Shown: one piece after another, positions 25,971 through 34,854 of the stretch
Layout: every line of letters begins with the position of its first letter
How positions within the stretch are numbered: position 1 is the stretch's first letter
Origin: Jeotgalicoccus saudimassiliensis
GTDB taxonomy: Bacteria > Bacillota > Bacilli > Staphylococcales > Salinicoccaceae
Length of the DNA: 64,000 nt
NCBI RefSeq assembly: GCF_000756715.1
Contig: NZ_CCSE01000001.1
Location: 1 to 64,000 of the forward strand
Direction: 5' to 3'
Notes under the pieces: generated by a model
What the model saw: the letters and a program-made list of their open reading frames with translations, nothing else
Databases searched by the model: none
What the model was told of the DNA's origin: nothing
Program-made: the position numbers and the translations under genes

Positions 25971-28103
25971 ATGAAATGTCAAAATTGCGGATTAAACGAA
26001 GCGAATGTAAACCTTGCAATGAATTTTAACAATCAAAAAATGCAGGTTCATTTATGTGACAGCTGTTTCCAGGATATCCAGGGTCAAATGATGAATTCAA
26101 ATGACTTCTTTAAAGGATCATCTTTCCAAAATAATAATATGAACAATAAATATTTCAATGGACAAGGAAACAAGGGAACAAGTACACAAACTAAAGAACG
26201 TGAAAATAAACGTGACGGCCTTTTAGACCAGCTCGGCAATAACATCTCGGACGAGGCAAGAGCAGGTAATATCGATCCGGTTATCGGACGGGACAAAGAA
26301 GTAAAACGCGTCGTTGAAACATTAAACAGACGCAATAAGAATAATCCGGTATTAATCGGTGAGCCGGGTGTCGGTAAAACAGCAATTGCTGAAGGGCTGG
26401 CACTGAAAATCGTAGAAGGCAATGTGCCAACGAAACTGATGGATAAAGAAATTTACGTTCTGGACGTCGCATCACTCGTTGCGAACACTTCAATGCGCGG
26501 TCAGTTTGAAGAGCGTATGAAACAGCTTATTGCAGAACTGAAAGAGCGTCAGGATGTCATTCTCTTTATCGATGAGATTCACCAGATTGTCGGCGCAGGT
26601 TCTGCTGAAAGCTCACAAATGGATGCGGGTAACATTCTTAAACCGGCATTAGCACGCGGTGAACTGCAGATTATCGGTGCAACAACACTGAAAGAGTATC
26701 GTCAAATCGAGAAAGACGCAGCCCTTGAACGCCGTCTGCAGCCGATTATCGTTAAAGAGCCGACGCTCGAGGAATCGGTTTTAATCCTTAAAGGTATTAA
26801 AGACCGCTATGAAAAATTCCACGAAGTCAGTTATTCCGACGAAGTGGTTGAGGCGTTTGTGAATTTATCGCACAGATATATTCAGGACCGTTTCTTACCG
26901 GATAAAGCAATCGACTTAATGGATGAAGTCGGTGCACGATTAAATCTTGCGAATGCGGAGAACGATACTGAATCCATTAAACAGAAGCTCGAAAAAATTG
27001 CTGAAGAAAAAGATGCAGCAGCAGAGCAGGAAGATTACGAAACGGCAGCACGCCTGAAATATCAGGAACTGCAGCTTGAAAAACAGCTGGAGGCTGCAGC
27101 AGACGACAAACAGGTCATGGATGTAGATATCGCTGATATTCAGCTGATTGTCGAAGAGAAAACAGGTATTCCTGTAACGAAACTCCAGTCTGAAGAACAG
27201 GCACAGATGAGAGATCTCGGTACGAACCTGAGCAGTAAAGTGATCGGCCAGCAGGAAGCAGTCGAAAAGATCGCGAAGGCAGTCAGAAGAAGCCGCGCCG
27301 GTCTTAAATCTAAATACCGTCCAATTGGTTCATTCCTGTTCGTCGGTCCGACTGGTGTCGGTAAAACTGAATTAACGAAAGCACTTGCTGAAGAGTTATT
27401 CGGTTCAAGAGATTCAATGATCAGACTCGATATGAGTGAGTACATGGAGAAACATTCAATCTCTAAAATTATCGGGTCGCCTCCGGGTTATGTTGGCCAC
27501 GAAGAGGCTGGACAGCTGACAGAGAAAGTACGTCACAACCCTTATTCAATTATTCTTTTAGATGAAATTGAAAAAGCGCACCCTGACGTGCAGAACATGT
27601 TCCTGCAAATTATGGAAGACGGTCAGTTAACGGATTCCCACGGCAGAACAGTCAGCTTTAAAGAAACAGTTGTCATTATGACAAGTAACGCCGGTACAGG
27701 AGATAATAACGCGAGCGTCGGCTTTAACGCAGACCAGCATGAATCAGTCAGCACGCTTGAAAACTTAAGCGATTATTTCAAACCGGAATTCTTAAACAGA
27801 TTTGATGCTATTATTAACTTCAACGAGCTGTCAGAAGAAAACTTAATGGAAATCGTCGATCTGATGCTGACTGAATTACAGGACGCACTGGAAGAAAACG
27901 AAATTAAGATATCAATTACAGATGACGCTAAGAAAAAACTCGTCAGCCTGGGCTACGACAAACGCTTCGGTGCAAGACCGCTGCGCAGAGTCATTCAGGA
28001 TAAGATTGAAGACCAGCTGACAGACTTAATTTTAGAAGAAGACGAACTTGAAAATGTTAAAGCGCATATTAAAGACGGGGAAATTACCGTTGTAAAAGCT
28101 TAA
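25971..28103 (+). CDS. clpE: ATP-dependent Clp protease ATP-binding subunit ClpE
   Basis: A Hsp100 unfoldase of 710 residues that feeds damaged proteins to ClpP. The N-terminal zinc finger, the mark of ClpE, uses Cys3, Cys6, Cys29 and Cys32. AAA-1 has Walker A GEPGVGKT at 130-137 and FIDEIH at 199-204. A UVR-like coiled segment is at about 345-375 ([20 protein letters not shown]), and AAA-2 has GPTGVGKT at 459-466. A Q/N-rich spacer (about 41-75) separates the zinc finger from AAA-1. ATAGGAGGAAAC precedes ATG 25971. Three CtsR operators control it. Confidence 0.97.
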   Translation: MKCQNCGLNEANVNLAMNFNNQKMQVHLCDSCFQDIQGQMMNSNDFFKGSSFQNNNMNNKYFNGQGNKGTSTQTKERENKRDGLLDQLGNNISDEARAGNIDPVIGRDKEVKRVVETLNRRNKNNPVLIGEPGVGKTAIAEGLALKIVEGNVPTKLMDKEIYVLDVASLVANTSMRGQFEERMKQLIAELKERQDVILFIDEIHQIVGAGSAESSQMDAGNILKPALARGELQIIGATTLKEYRQIEKDAALERRLQPIIVKEPTLEESVLILKGIKDRYEKFHEVSYSDEVVEAFVNLSHRYIQDRFLPDKAIDLMDEVGARLNLANAENDTESIKQKLEKIAEEKDAAAEQEDYETAARLKYQELQLEKQLEAAADDKQVMDVDIADIQLIVEEKTGIPVTKLQSEEQAQMRDLGTNLSSKVIGQQEAVEKIAKAVRRSRAGLKSKYRPIGSFLFVGPTGVGKTELTKALAEELFGSRDSMIRLDMSEYMEKHSISKIIGSPPGYVGHEEAGQLTEKVRHNPYSIILLDEIEKAHPDVQNMFLQIMEDGQLTDSHGRTVSFKETVVIMTSNAGTGDNNASVGFNADQHESVSTLENLSDYFKPEFLNRFDAIINFNELSEENLMEIVDLMLTELQDALEENEIKISITDDAKKKLVSLGYDKRFGARPLRRVIQDKIEDQLTDLILEEDELENVKAHIKDGEITVVKA

Positions 28104-28110
28104 TATAGAT

Positions 28111-28147
28111 AAAGAGCTCTGGCCTTTTGATGGTCAGAGCTTTTTTA
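28111..28147. terminator. Bidirectional terminator after clpE
   Basis: AAGAGCTCTGGCC pairs with GGTCAGAGCTTTT, with T tract on the plus side. It separates clpE from the convergent YbaK gene. Confidence 0.88.
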
Positions 28148-28630
28148 TTCTGTAATATCGGCGAAGGTTCCGTCAGTAACACTGATTAAATCCGCCGGAG
28201 GAAGTTCCATCTGCATACCGCGCTTACCGGCAGATACGACAATTGTCTCCATCGTTTCAGCTTCCGCAGCGATATAGGTCGGAAACTGCTTTTTCATACC
28301 GACGGGTGAACAGCCGCCGCGGATGTAGCCCGTCGTCTTTTCCAGGTCCTTCATCTGAAGCATATCGACTTTTTTGTTGCCGCTTGCTTTGGCGAATTTT
28401 TTTAAGTCGAGTTCGTTGGAAGCGGGGATGCACGCAACGATAACTCCCGTGTTATTGCCGACGGCCACCAGCGTTTTATAAATCTTCTCAAATGGCATGT
28501 TTACCCGTTCAGCTGCTGTTTTTGCGTCTGTATGCTCTTCGTTCCATGCGTATTCATGCACGTCGTAGCTGATCTTATGATTTTCAAGGGCGCGCATTGC
28601 GTTGGTTTTCTGGATTTTCTTTTTCTTCAT
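28145..28630 (-). CDS. ybaK: Cys-tRNA(Pro)/Cys-tRNA deacylase, YbaK/EbsC family
   Basis: A 161-residue editing protein that deacylates mischarged Cys-tRNA(Pro). The fold signature is clear: NAMRALENHKISYDVHEY, KTLVAVGNNTGVIVACIPA (about 52-70), the ELDLKKFAKASGNKKV helix (with the conserved Lys), and GYIRGGCSPVGMKKQFPTYI. A strongly basic start KKKKIQK is seen. AGGAGTGCAGACAA precedes the ATG at 28630. It is convergent with clpE and stands alone. Confidence 0.9.
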   Translation of the reverse strand: MKKKKIQKTNAMRALENHKISYDVHEYAWNEEHTDAKTAAERVNMPFEKIYKTLVAVGNNTGVIVACIPASNELDLKKFAKASGNKKVDMLQMKDLEKTTGYIRGGCSPVGMKKQFPTYIAAEAETMETIVVSAGKRGMQMELPPADLISVTDGTFADITE

Positions 28631-28792
28631 TTGTCTGCACTCCTCATCAGTAAATAAAGGCGGGTATTCATTATAGTAGTTAAAATCATATCATAACGGA
28701 GAGATTTATAATGAAAATCGGCATCTTTTTTGCCTTTTCGGGTGAGGGATTTAGTATAATTTAAGTCAAAGTGATTTTATGAGGAGTTAACT

Positions 28793-29197
28793 ATGTTTTT
28801 AAAATCAGAAGAAGACGATAAACGACCGCTGAAGAAAAAATACCACTTTGATCCGACGAAAGTACTGATAGGAATGGCCGTTGGATTTATTACCCCGGAA
28901 ATAGCGCGGTTTTTATCCGAAAATGTTATTGAAAATAATACACTCGAAAATATCGCAGGTATATCGAGCATCGGACTCGCGATTATCTTCGGGATAATAA
29001 TGCTGTTTATAACCTTTCGTGTGGAAATGATATACTTAGAGGACGACAGTGATTTCCGCGGTAAACCGCAGGGAGAGCAAAATGAGATTACCGATAAACT
29101 CGGCGAATACCATGAAGCTAAAAAAAACGGCGATACCGCGCGCATGAAAGAATTGGCAGCATGGCTGAAAGCGCGCGGCGTCATCATTAAGAAATAA
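28793..29197 (+). CDS. Two-span membrane protein of unknown function
   Basis: A 134-residue protein with a basic N-terminus (DDKRPLKKKYHFDPTK), two membrane helices (about 25-40 and 55-73), and a soluble, highly charged C-terminal region (about 80-134) with helical sequence KLGEYHEAKKNGDTARMKELAAWLKARG. AGGAGTTAAC precedes ATG 28793. No family was recognised. Repeat array D follows. It stands alone between YbaK and the DeoR gene. Confidence 0.7.
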   Translation: MFLKSEEDDKRPLKKKYHFDPTKVLIGMAVGFITPEIARFLSENVIENNTLENIAGISSIGLAIIFGIIMLFITFRVEMIYLEDDSDFRGKPQGEQNEITDKLGEYHEAKKNGDTARMKELAAWLKARGVIIKK

Positions 29198-29202
29198 AAA
29201 GT

Positions 29203-29230
29203 AAAACCCGGGGAGCCGGGTTTTATTTTT
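29203..29230 (+). terminator. Terminator of the two-span membrane protein gene
   Basis: AAAACCCGG pairs with CCGGGTTTT around GGAG, then ATTTTTTATTTT. Confidence 0.9.
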
Positions 29231-29264
29231 TATTTTGGGAGGGTGGGGGATGGGCGGTGAGTTT

Positions 29265-29618
29265 GGCGTTCTATGAAGGCTGCTCATAGAGCTTCTGATA
29301 GTTTTGGCGTTCTATGAAGGCTGTTCATAGAGCTTCTGGTGGTTTTGGCGTTCTATGAACGCCGCTCATAGAGCTTCTGGTGGTTTTGGCGTTCTATGAA
29401 GGCTGTTCATAGAGCTTCTGATGGTTTTGGCGTTCTATGAACGTTGCTCATAGAGCTTCTGATGGTTTTGGCGTTCTATGAACGTTGCTCATAGAGCTTC
29501 TGATGGTTTTGGCGTTCTATGAACGTTGCTCATAGAGCTTCTGATGGTTTTGGCGTTCTATGAAGGCTGCTCATAGAGCTTCGACCGCTCCCGGCGTTCT
29601 ATGAACGCCGCTCATAGA
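29265..29618. repeat. Intergenic repeat array D: nine 41-bp palindromic units
   Basis: GGCGTTCTATGA begins units at 29265, 29306, 29347, 29388, 29429, 29470, 29511, 29552 and 29593, an exact 41-bp period. The core palindrome is CTATGA-N7-TCATAG, for example CTATGAACGTTGCTCATAG, and a second, overlapping one is GGCGTT-CTATG-AACGCC in some units. The core matches array F in base pattern and period. Linkers read AGCTTCTGATGGTTTT. Units differ mainly within the loop (AACGCCGC, AACGTTGC, AAGGCTGT). Confidence 0.94.
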
Positions 29619-29665
29619 AACTACACAGCCATATAACCACCACACACACCATATTTACAACTTAA

Positions 29666-29714
29666 GTGTGAAAAAATCACACAATGATAAACATAATGTA
29701 AATTAATCACATTA
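29666..29714. promoter_or_regulatory. Candidate DeoR operator pair upstream of 29771 gene
   Basis: Two inverted repeats: GTGTGA-AAAAA-TCACAC (29666-29682) and TAATGT-N9-ACATTA (29694-29714). They lie shortly upstream of the DeoR gene, where an autoregulatory operator is expected. A TACAAT -10-like box follows at 29722. Binding is inference. Confidence 0.5.
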
Positions 29715-29770
29715 ATTGGGGTACAATATAAAGAGCAAATATTAAAATGAATTCCAGGGTGAGAACATAT

Positions 29771-30520
29771 ATGAAGAGAAAAAGACAGGAGTATATTATA
29801 AACCGCGTCGCAGGCGACAGCAGCGTTACGATTGAGCTGCTTGCTGAGGAACTGAATGTATCTGAAATGACGGTACGCAGGGATTTGAAGGAACTTGAGG
29901 ATGATGAACAGATTATAAGAACGTCCAATTCAATTCTTTTAAAGGATTCATTCCTGAATGAAGTGCCTTTCGTGAAAAAACAGCTGGTTAATATAGAAGA
30001 GAAGCGGCTGATCGCGAAAAAATCGATGCAGTTTATCAAACCGAATCAGACGGTTCTGCTTGATGCGGGTACGACGACGCTTGAAATCTGCAAACTTCTT
30101 AAAAATACGGATTTCACAGTTAGGATTATTACAAATGATATTAAAGCGGCGGCGGAGCTGATTGACAGCCGGCATGAAGTGATCATTCTCGGAGGGACTG
30201 TGCAGCAGAATATCGGTTCGATGTACGGTGCGCAGACGATTGATGTACTGAAAAATATTAAAGTAAATGTGTCGTTTGTCGGTACGCAGGCGATGATGAT
30301 CGGTGAAGGTATTTTCGCACCGACGATAGAAAAAGCAAAAGTGAAAAGTCTGATGATGGACTGCGGACAAAACACGTATCTCGTTGTAGATTCGAGCAAG
30401 ATGAATCATACTTCGTTTGCAAAAATCAGCGACTTCGATGAGTTTACGGCAATCATTACAGACGACCGGCTGAGTCAGCAGGAAATAGATGCACTGTCAT
30501 CATACACAACAGTCATCTGA
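29771..30520 (+). CDS. DeoR-family transcriptional regulator
   Basis: A 249-residue repressor of sugar or nucleoside metabolism genes. The N-terminal DeoR winged helix is at about 3-58 (VTIELLAEELNVSEMTVRRDLKEL). The sugar-phosphate sensor domain follows, with VLLDAGTTTLEICK (about 92-105), IITNDIKAAAEL and GGTVQQNIGSMYG. ATG 29771 was chosen because AGGGTGAG sits 7 nt upstream; ATG 29747 lacks such a site. It is monocistronic, and the regulated sugar operon is not in the window, so the inducer is unknown. Confidence 0.87.
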   Translation: MKRKRQEYIINRVAGDSSVTIELLAEELNVSEMTVRRDLKELEDDEQIIRTSNSILLKDSFLNEVPFVKKQLVNIEEKRLIAKKSMQFIKPNQTVLLDAGTTTLEICKLLKNTDFTVRIITNDIKAAAELIDSRHEVIILGGTVQQNIGSMYGAQTIDVLKNIKVNVSFVGTQAMMIGEGIFAPTIEKAKVKSLMMDCGQNTYLVVDSSKMNHTSFAKISDFDEFTAIITDDRLSQQEIDALSSYTTVI

Positions 30521-30594
30521 CGGTGTAACGCAGTATTAACTACATTACAGTTATATTACAAAAATTTGATAACTTTGAATTCAATATATACGAT

Positions 30595-30640
30595 AAAACA
30601 CCCGACCCCCTGATGTATCAGCGGTTGCGGGTGTTTTACT
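30595..30640 (+). terminator. Terminator downstream of the DeoR gene
   Basis: AAAACACCCG pairs with CGGGTGTTTT; an inner hairpin CTGAT-GT-ATCAG occupies the loop. A short T-rich stretch follows. Confidence 0.75.
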
Positions 30641-30704
30641 TAAATTTTACATATGTGAAGGCGCTTATTTTTTATAAGCATAATATCATTAATTTTGCTA
30701 TTAG

Positions 30705-30721
30705 GTTACAAGTCAGTTACA
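30705..30721 (-). promoter_or_regulatory. WalR (YycF) box
   Basis: On the minus strand TGTAAC-TGACT-TGTAAC fits the WalR consensus TGTWAH-N5-TGTWAH exactly. It lies 100 bp upstream of the wall hydrolase start. WalKR control of LysM/NlpC-P60 and amidase genes is established in Bacillus and Staphylococcus; control of this gene is inference. Confidence 0.75.
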
Positions 30722-30820
30722 AACGCCAAATCCCTTGTGTCATGTGCTATAGTATTACTCGTGGAATGACTCGGGAACAGAGTTCAATAAAATTATTCCC
30801 AATCTATGGAGGATTTAAAC

Positions 30821-31789
30821 ATGAAAAAAACAATTATCTCTGCAGCATCACTTACAGCTTTATCAGCAGTAGCTGCAGCTAACATATCAGCATCAGAAGT
30901 AACAGTAGAATCAGGTGACACGCTTTGGAGTATTTCTAAAGGTGCATCACAATCAGTTGAAGAAATTAAGGCTCTAAACAACTTAACTTCAGACCTTATT
31001 TTCCCTGGCGACGTTCTTAAAGTAGACGCTGAAGCTCCAAGCGCAGCTCCTGCTGAAGAAGTTGAAACAGAAGAATCTGCTACTACATACACAATTGAAG
31101 CAGGCGACACTTTATTCGCTATTGCTAACCAGTTTGATGTAACAGTTGCTGATCTTAAAGCGTGGAACAACCTTTCATCAGACCTTATCATCGCTGGTAA
31201 AGACATCGCAGTTGCTGCAGAAGCAGCACCAGCTGTTGAAACAGTAGAAGAAGCAGCTCCTGCACAGGAAACTGCAGCACCGGCTGTTGAAGAAACACCA
31301 GCAGTAGAAGAAGTACAGGAAGCAGCGCCAGCAGTAGAAGCAGCTCCAGCAGTTCAGGAAGTTGAAGAAGTACAGGAAGTTCAGGAAGTTCAGGAAGTTG
31401 AACAGCCACAGGCAGCTCCTGCAGCTGAACCTGCACCGGCAGTAACTGGCGGAAACGCAGCGGCAATTGCTAACTCATTAGCAGCTGGCAAGCACTACGT
31501 TTACGGTGGAAACTCTGCTACAGCAGTAGACTGCTCAGCATTCACTCAGCAGTTCATGGCAGCGTTCAACGGTAAATCAATTCCTAGAGATACTTACGGT
31601 CAAAGAGCAGCAGGTACACAGGTTTCTAACCCGCAGCCAGGTGACTTAGTATTCTTTAACAACTACTCACACGTTGGAGTATACATCGGAAACGGCCAAA
31701 TGGTAGATGCTCTTAACCCTTCTGAAGGTGTTGGACAGCGCGCAGTATCATACGTACACGGTCACGTTGACGGTTACTACAGATTCTAA
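30821..31789 (+). CDS. LysM-NlpC/P60 cell-wall endopeptidase
   Basis: A secreted wall hydrolase of 322 residues. It has a signal peptide (about 1-24), LysM 1 (about 26-69), LysM 2 (about 89-132), then a low-complexity Ala/Pro/Glu/Val linker with EVQ repeats (about 133-210). The C-terminal NlpC/P60 peptidase has catalytic Cys238 (VDCSAF) and His284 (YSHVGVYIG). It probably cleaves D-Glu-Lys or related stem peptide bonds. TATGGAGGA precedes ATG 30821, and the longer upstream reading would include the ribosome site. A WalR box is upstream. The linker codons are repetitive and likely slip-prone. Confidence 0.92.
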   Translation: MKKTIISAASLTALSAVAAANISASEVTVESGDTLWSISKGASQSVEEIKALNNLTSDLIFPGDVLKVDAEAPSAAPAEEVETEESATTYTIEAGDTLFAIANQFDVTVADLKAWNNLSSDLIIAGKDIAVAAEAAPAVETVEEAAPAQETAAPAVEETPAVEEVQEAAPAVEAAPAVQEVEEVQEVQEVQEVEQPQAAPAAEPAPAVTGGNAAAIANSLAAGKHYVYGGNSATAVDCSAFTQQFMAAFNGKSIPRDTYGQRAAGTQVSNPQPGDLVFFNNYSHVGVYIGNGQMVDALNPSEGVGQRAVSYVHGHVDGYYRF

Positions 31790-31807
31790 TAACTATATCA
31801 ATACAGA

Positions 31808-31840
31808 ATGCCCGGTCTAAGAAGACCGGGCATTTTTTTG
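31808..31840 (+). terminator. Terminator of the wall hydrolase gene
   Basis: ATGCCCGGTCT pairs with AGACCGGGCAT around AAGA, then seven T. Confidence 0.92.
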
Positions 31841-31862
31841 TTCATTCATATTCATCATATAG

Positions 31863-31894
31863 AAAAACCGGCATGAGCTGTGCTCACGCCGGTC
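31863..31894 (-). terminator. Terminator of cstA
   Basis: On the minus strand ACCGGCGTGAGC pairs with GCTCATGCCGGT, then TTTTTC. Confidence 0.85.
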
Positions 31895-31906
31895 TTCCTT
31901 TAAATA

Positions 31907-33346
31907 TTAATGTTCGTACGCGGGATCTTTAACTGCCGCAGTACGCTGCTTCAGAATCGCTTTAACGTACAGGTAACCTGTCACGGCAACCGGAACGAGT
32001 CCGCCGATGATGGCGATGTTGTAATCGAGATTCAGCGTCTCAGGCGCGTAAAGGAAGTACGTGCCGACAACACCTGTCATAAACAGTGCCGGAATACCTG
32101 CAATGTAATGGAACTTAGCTTCTTTCAGAAGATAAACTGCCGCAACCCATAACATCGTCGCTGCGACCATCTGGTTCGTAAAGCCGAGATATCTCCATAA
32201 GAATGTGTAGTCAATCGTAGATAGCAGGAATGCCGGAATACCGACACACAGTGTCATCCATAACATTTTAGGTGCTTTACCGCTTTTTCTAATACCTGCA
32301 ACAGCTTCAGTCAGCATCATGCGTGATGAACGGAGTGCTGTATCCCCGGTAGTAATCGGTAAAATTATTGCACCAAGGAAAGCAAGAATTGCACCTGCAG
32401 AACCGAGCATTTCAATAGAGATTGTATCGATAACACCTGCCGGTCCGCCTGCAGCCAGTGCCTCCGCCAGGCCGCTTGTTCCATGGAAGAACGTCATACC
32501 TGCAGTTGCCCAGATCAGGGCAATTACGCCTTCAGCAATCATCGCACCGAAGAATACTCTGCGCCCGTCAGATTCTTTTTTAACAGTACGTGCAATGATT
32601 GGGCTCTGAGTAGAGTGGAATCCGCTGATTGCACCGCACGAAATTGTAACCATAATCAGCGGCCACACAGGAAGTCCTGCAGGATGCTGGTTTTCAAAAG
32701 TCAGGTTCGGAATTGGTGTGTCTGAGAAAATCAGTCCAATCATGACAGAGACTGCCATGATGATCAGTACCGCACCGAAGAAAGGGTAAATACGTCCGAT
32801 AATTTTATTAATCGGTAAGACGGCAGCCATTACGAAATATGCAAAGATAATAACCAGAGCTGCAAAAAATGGAATTGCTCCGCCTGTTTTTAATGAAATC
32901 AGTTCAGCAGGACCTGCAGTGAATGCAGCTGCAACAAGAATCATTAATGCAAGAGAGACAATATAGATAAACGCCTTAACACCTTTTCCTAAATATCTCT
33001 CAACGAGCGCAGGGAACTGTGAACCGTTATGTCTCAGGCTCAGCATGCCGGCAAAGTAATCATGCACGGCACCTGCGAATATACATCCGACAACGATCCA
33101 GATTAACGCCGGCGGTCCATAAACTGCACCGGCAACAGCACCGAATACCGGACCGAGTCCTGCGATGTTTAAGAGCTGAATCAGCCATCCTTTAATCGGA
33201 TGCATCGGCATGTAGTCAACACCATCGTTTGTTTTGTATGCCGGTGTGGGTTCTTTATCATTTATAACAAAAATCTTTTCAACTATTTTTCCGTATACCA
33301 TATAGCCTGCAATTAGTAAAAACAGGGCTGTAAAAAATGTAAGCAT
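31907..33346 (-). CDS. cstA: CstA family carbon-starvation transporter
   Basis: A 479-residue transporter with about 13-14 membrane segments. CstA relatives import pyruvate or peptides under carbon starvation. Family features include the NDKEPTPAY start loop, GVDYMPMHPIKGWL, NIAGLGPVFGAVAGAVYGPPALIW, and SGFHSTQSPIIAR. At 479 residues it is the shorter clade of CstA rather than the roughly 700-residue enterobacterial form. ATG 33346 was chosen because GGGAGG lies upstream; a longer reading to 33397 lacks a site. A strong sigma-A promoter and a CcpA-like site lie upstream. Monocistronic. Confidence 0.9.
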   Translation of the reverse strand: MLTFFTALFLLIAGYMVYGKIVEKIFVINDKEPTPAYKTNDGVDYMPMHPIKGWLIQLLNIAGLGPVFGAVAGAVYGPPALIWIVVGCIFAGAVHDYFAGMLSLRHNGSQFPALVERYLGKGVKAFIYIVSLALMILVAAAFTAGPAELISLKTGGAIPFFAALVIIFAYFVMAAVLPINKIIGRIYPFFGAVLIIMAVSVMIGLIFSDTPIPNLTFENQHPAGLPVWPLIMVTISCGAISGFHSTQSPIIARTVKKESDGRRVFFGAMIAEGVIALIWATAGMTFFHGTSGLAEALAAGGPAGVIDTISIEMLGSAGAILAFLGAIILPITTGDTALRSSRMMLTEAVAGIRKSGKAPKMLWMTLCVGIPAFLLSTIDYTFLWRYLGFTNQMVAATMLWVAAVYLLKEAKFHYIAGIPALFMTGVVGTYFLYAPETLNLDYNIAIIGGLVPVAVTGYLYVKAILKQRTAAVKDPAYEH

Positions 33347-33387
33347 GGCAGTCCTCCCGCGTAACGAATTATAAAAATTTAATGATA

Positions 33388-33463
33388 AGTGTAGCAAGCC
33401 GAACGGGATACGTCAACAAGTATTCAGATAATTTCGATTAAAAAGAAAATTAAAGCGTTTACA
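33388..33463 (-). promoter_or_regulatory. cstA promoter with upstream cre (CcpA) site
   Basis: On the minus strand -35 TTGACG (33411-33416), 17 bp, -10 TACACT (33388-33393). The cre-like TGTAAACGCTTTAA (33450-33463) matches the consensus at 13 of 14 positions. It lies about 35 bp upstream of the -35 box, which for CcpA is the position seen in activated genes. Regulation by CcpA is inference. Confidence 0.75.
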
Positions 33464-33502
33464 TTGTGAGAAGAGCGGGGAATTGATGCTGAAACGAAGA
33501 AG

Positions 33503-33534
33503 AACACCTGAGCCGGGGGGACTCAGGTGTTTAA
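33503..33534 (-). terminator. Terminator of the monooxygenase operon
   Basis: AACACCTGAG pairs with CTCAGGTGTT. A modest T-rich stretch follows on the minus strand. Confidence 0.7.
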
Positions 33535-33543
33535 TATAATCAC

Positions 33544-34854
33544 TTATTTACTGTATCTGTTTTTCTTAAAAGGAAGACCGAGTTCATCGCGTAATGTTTT
33601 ACTTTCGTATGACGTATCGTAGTATCCCTTTTCGACTAAAATCGGAATGACTTTGTCGATGAAGTCATGGAAGAATTCACCGAGGATATGCGGTGTCAGC
33701 ACGAATCCGTCAGCAGCATCATTATCAATCCATTCAATAATCTGGTTCGCAACTTCTTCGTATGTTCCCATAAACGGACTTTCGCGAGTCGTTTCTTCGA
33801 GCGCGACTTCACGGAGTGTCAGATTGTGTTCTTTCGCACGTGCTTTAATATCATCCGTAGTGGACTGGAAACTGTTCTTTCCGATGTCACCGAGTTCAGG
33901 GAACGGTGCATCTGCATCGTACTGGCTGAAGTCATGGTGATCGAAGTAACGGCCGAGGTAGGCCAATGCCTCTTCGATTGTGACGAGGTTTTTAATATAC
34001 TCATAACGTTCCTTCACCTGTTCGCGGTCTTTACCGACAATCGGCTGCAGCGTCGGGAACACTTTAATTTCATCCGGATTGCGTCCGTTGTCGGCAGCCT
34101 GTTTGCGAAGATCTGCATATGTTTTCTTAGCTTTCTCGAGTGAACCGGCATGTGTGAATACCGCATCGGCATTTCGCGCGGCAAAGGCAGAACCTTTCGG
34201 TGAGGCACCCGCCTGGAAGATAATCGGCTGGCCCTGCGGTGAACGTTCGATGTTCAGTGGTCCGGCAATTTTAAAGAACTCGCCTTCGTAGTTCAGTTCA
34301 TGCATTTTACTTTTATCGAAATACTGTCCGCTTTCCTTATCGCGGATAAACGCATCGTCTTCCCATGAATCCCAGAGTCCCTGTACGACTGCAAGGTGTT
34401 CATCAGCGATATCGTAACGGAGACTGTGTTCCGGGTGTTTATCTTTACTGAAGTTTTTTGCACTGCCTTCAAGCGGTGACGTTACAACGTTCCATCCGGC
34501 ACGGCCGCCGCTCATCATGTCAACGGAAGCCAGCTGGCGGGCAATCGTAAACGGTTCGCTGTATGATGTCGATACAGTGGCAACGAGACCGATATGAGAG
34601 GTGATCGGTGCAAGGGCTCCGAGCAGTGTCAGCGGCTCGAAACGGCTCAGGAAGTGAGGGATTGATTTATCGTTGATAAACAGGCCGTCAGCAACGAAAA
34701 CAAATGAAAATCCTGCATTTTCCGCTGTCAGCGTAATGTTTTTATAATGCTCAAAATTAACACTTGCATCAGCAGCGACGTCAGCGCTACGCCATGCGTT
34801 CATATGTCCGCCCGGACCGTGAAGCATGACTCCGAACTGTACTTTCTTACTCAT
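33544..34854 (-). CDS. LLM-class flavin-dependent monooxygenase, NtaA/SnaA/DszA type
   Basis: A 436-residue class using FMNH2 from a partner reductase to oxidise organosulfur or chelator substrates. The family landmarks are clear: FGVMLHGPGGHMNAWR (about 7-22), FVFVADGLF, PFTIARQLASVDMMSGGRAGWNVVTS (about 114-139) and RSPQGQPIIFQAGASPKG. The start overlaps the previous gene's stop by 4 bp (ATGA), so the two are coupled. In Firmicutes such genes often belong to sulfur-scavenging operons. A dedicated flavin reductase is not seen nearby. Substrate unknown. Confidence 0.88.
   Translation of the reverse strand: MSKKVQFGVMLHGPGGHMNAWRSADVAADASVNFEHYKNITLTAENAGFSFVFVADGLFINDKSIPHFLSRFEPLTLLGALAPITSHIGLVATVSTSYSEPFTIARQLASVDMMSGGRAGWNVVTSPLEGSAKNFSKDKHPEHSLRYDIADEHLAVVQGLWDSWEDDAFIRDKESGQYFDKSKMHELNYEGEFFKIAGPLNIERSPQGQPIIFQAGASPKGSAFAARNADAVFTHAGSLEKAKKTYADLRKQAADNGRNPDEIKVFPTLQPIVGKDREQVKERYEYIKNLVTIEEALAYLGRYFDHHDFSQYDADAPFPELGDIGKNSFQSTTDDIKARAKEHNLTLREVALEETTRESPFMGTYEEVANQIIEWIDNDAADGFVLTPHILGEFFHDFIDKVIPILVEKGYYDTSYESKTLRDELGLPFKKNRYSK

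Noticed and set aside
30521-30820. c-di-AMP (ydaO) riboswitch before the wall hydrolase
   Set aside because: The conserved core was not found. The region holds a terminator and a WalR box instead.
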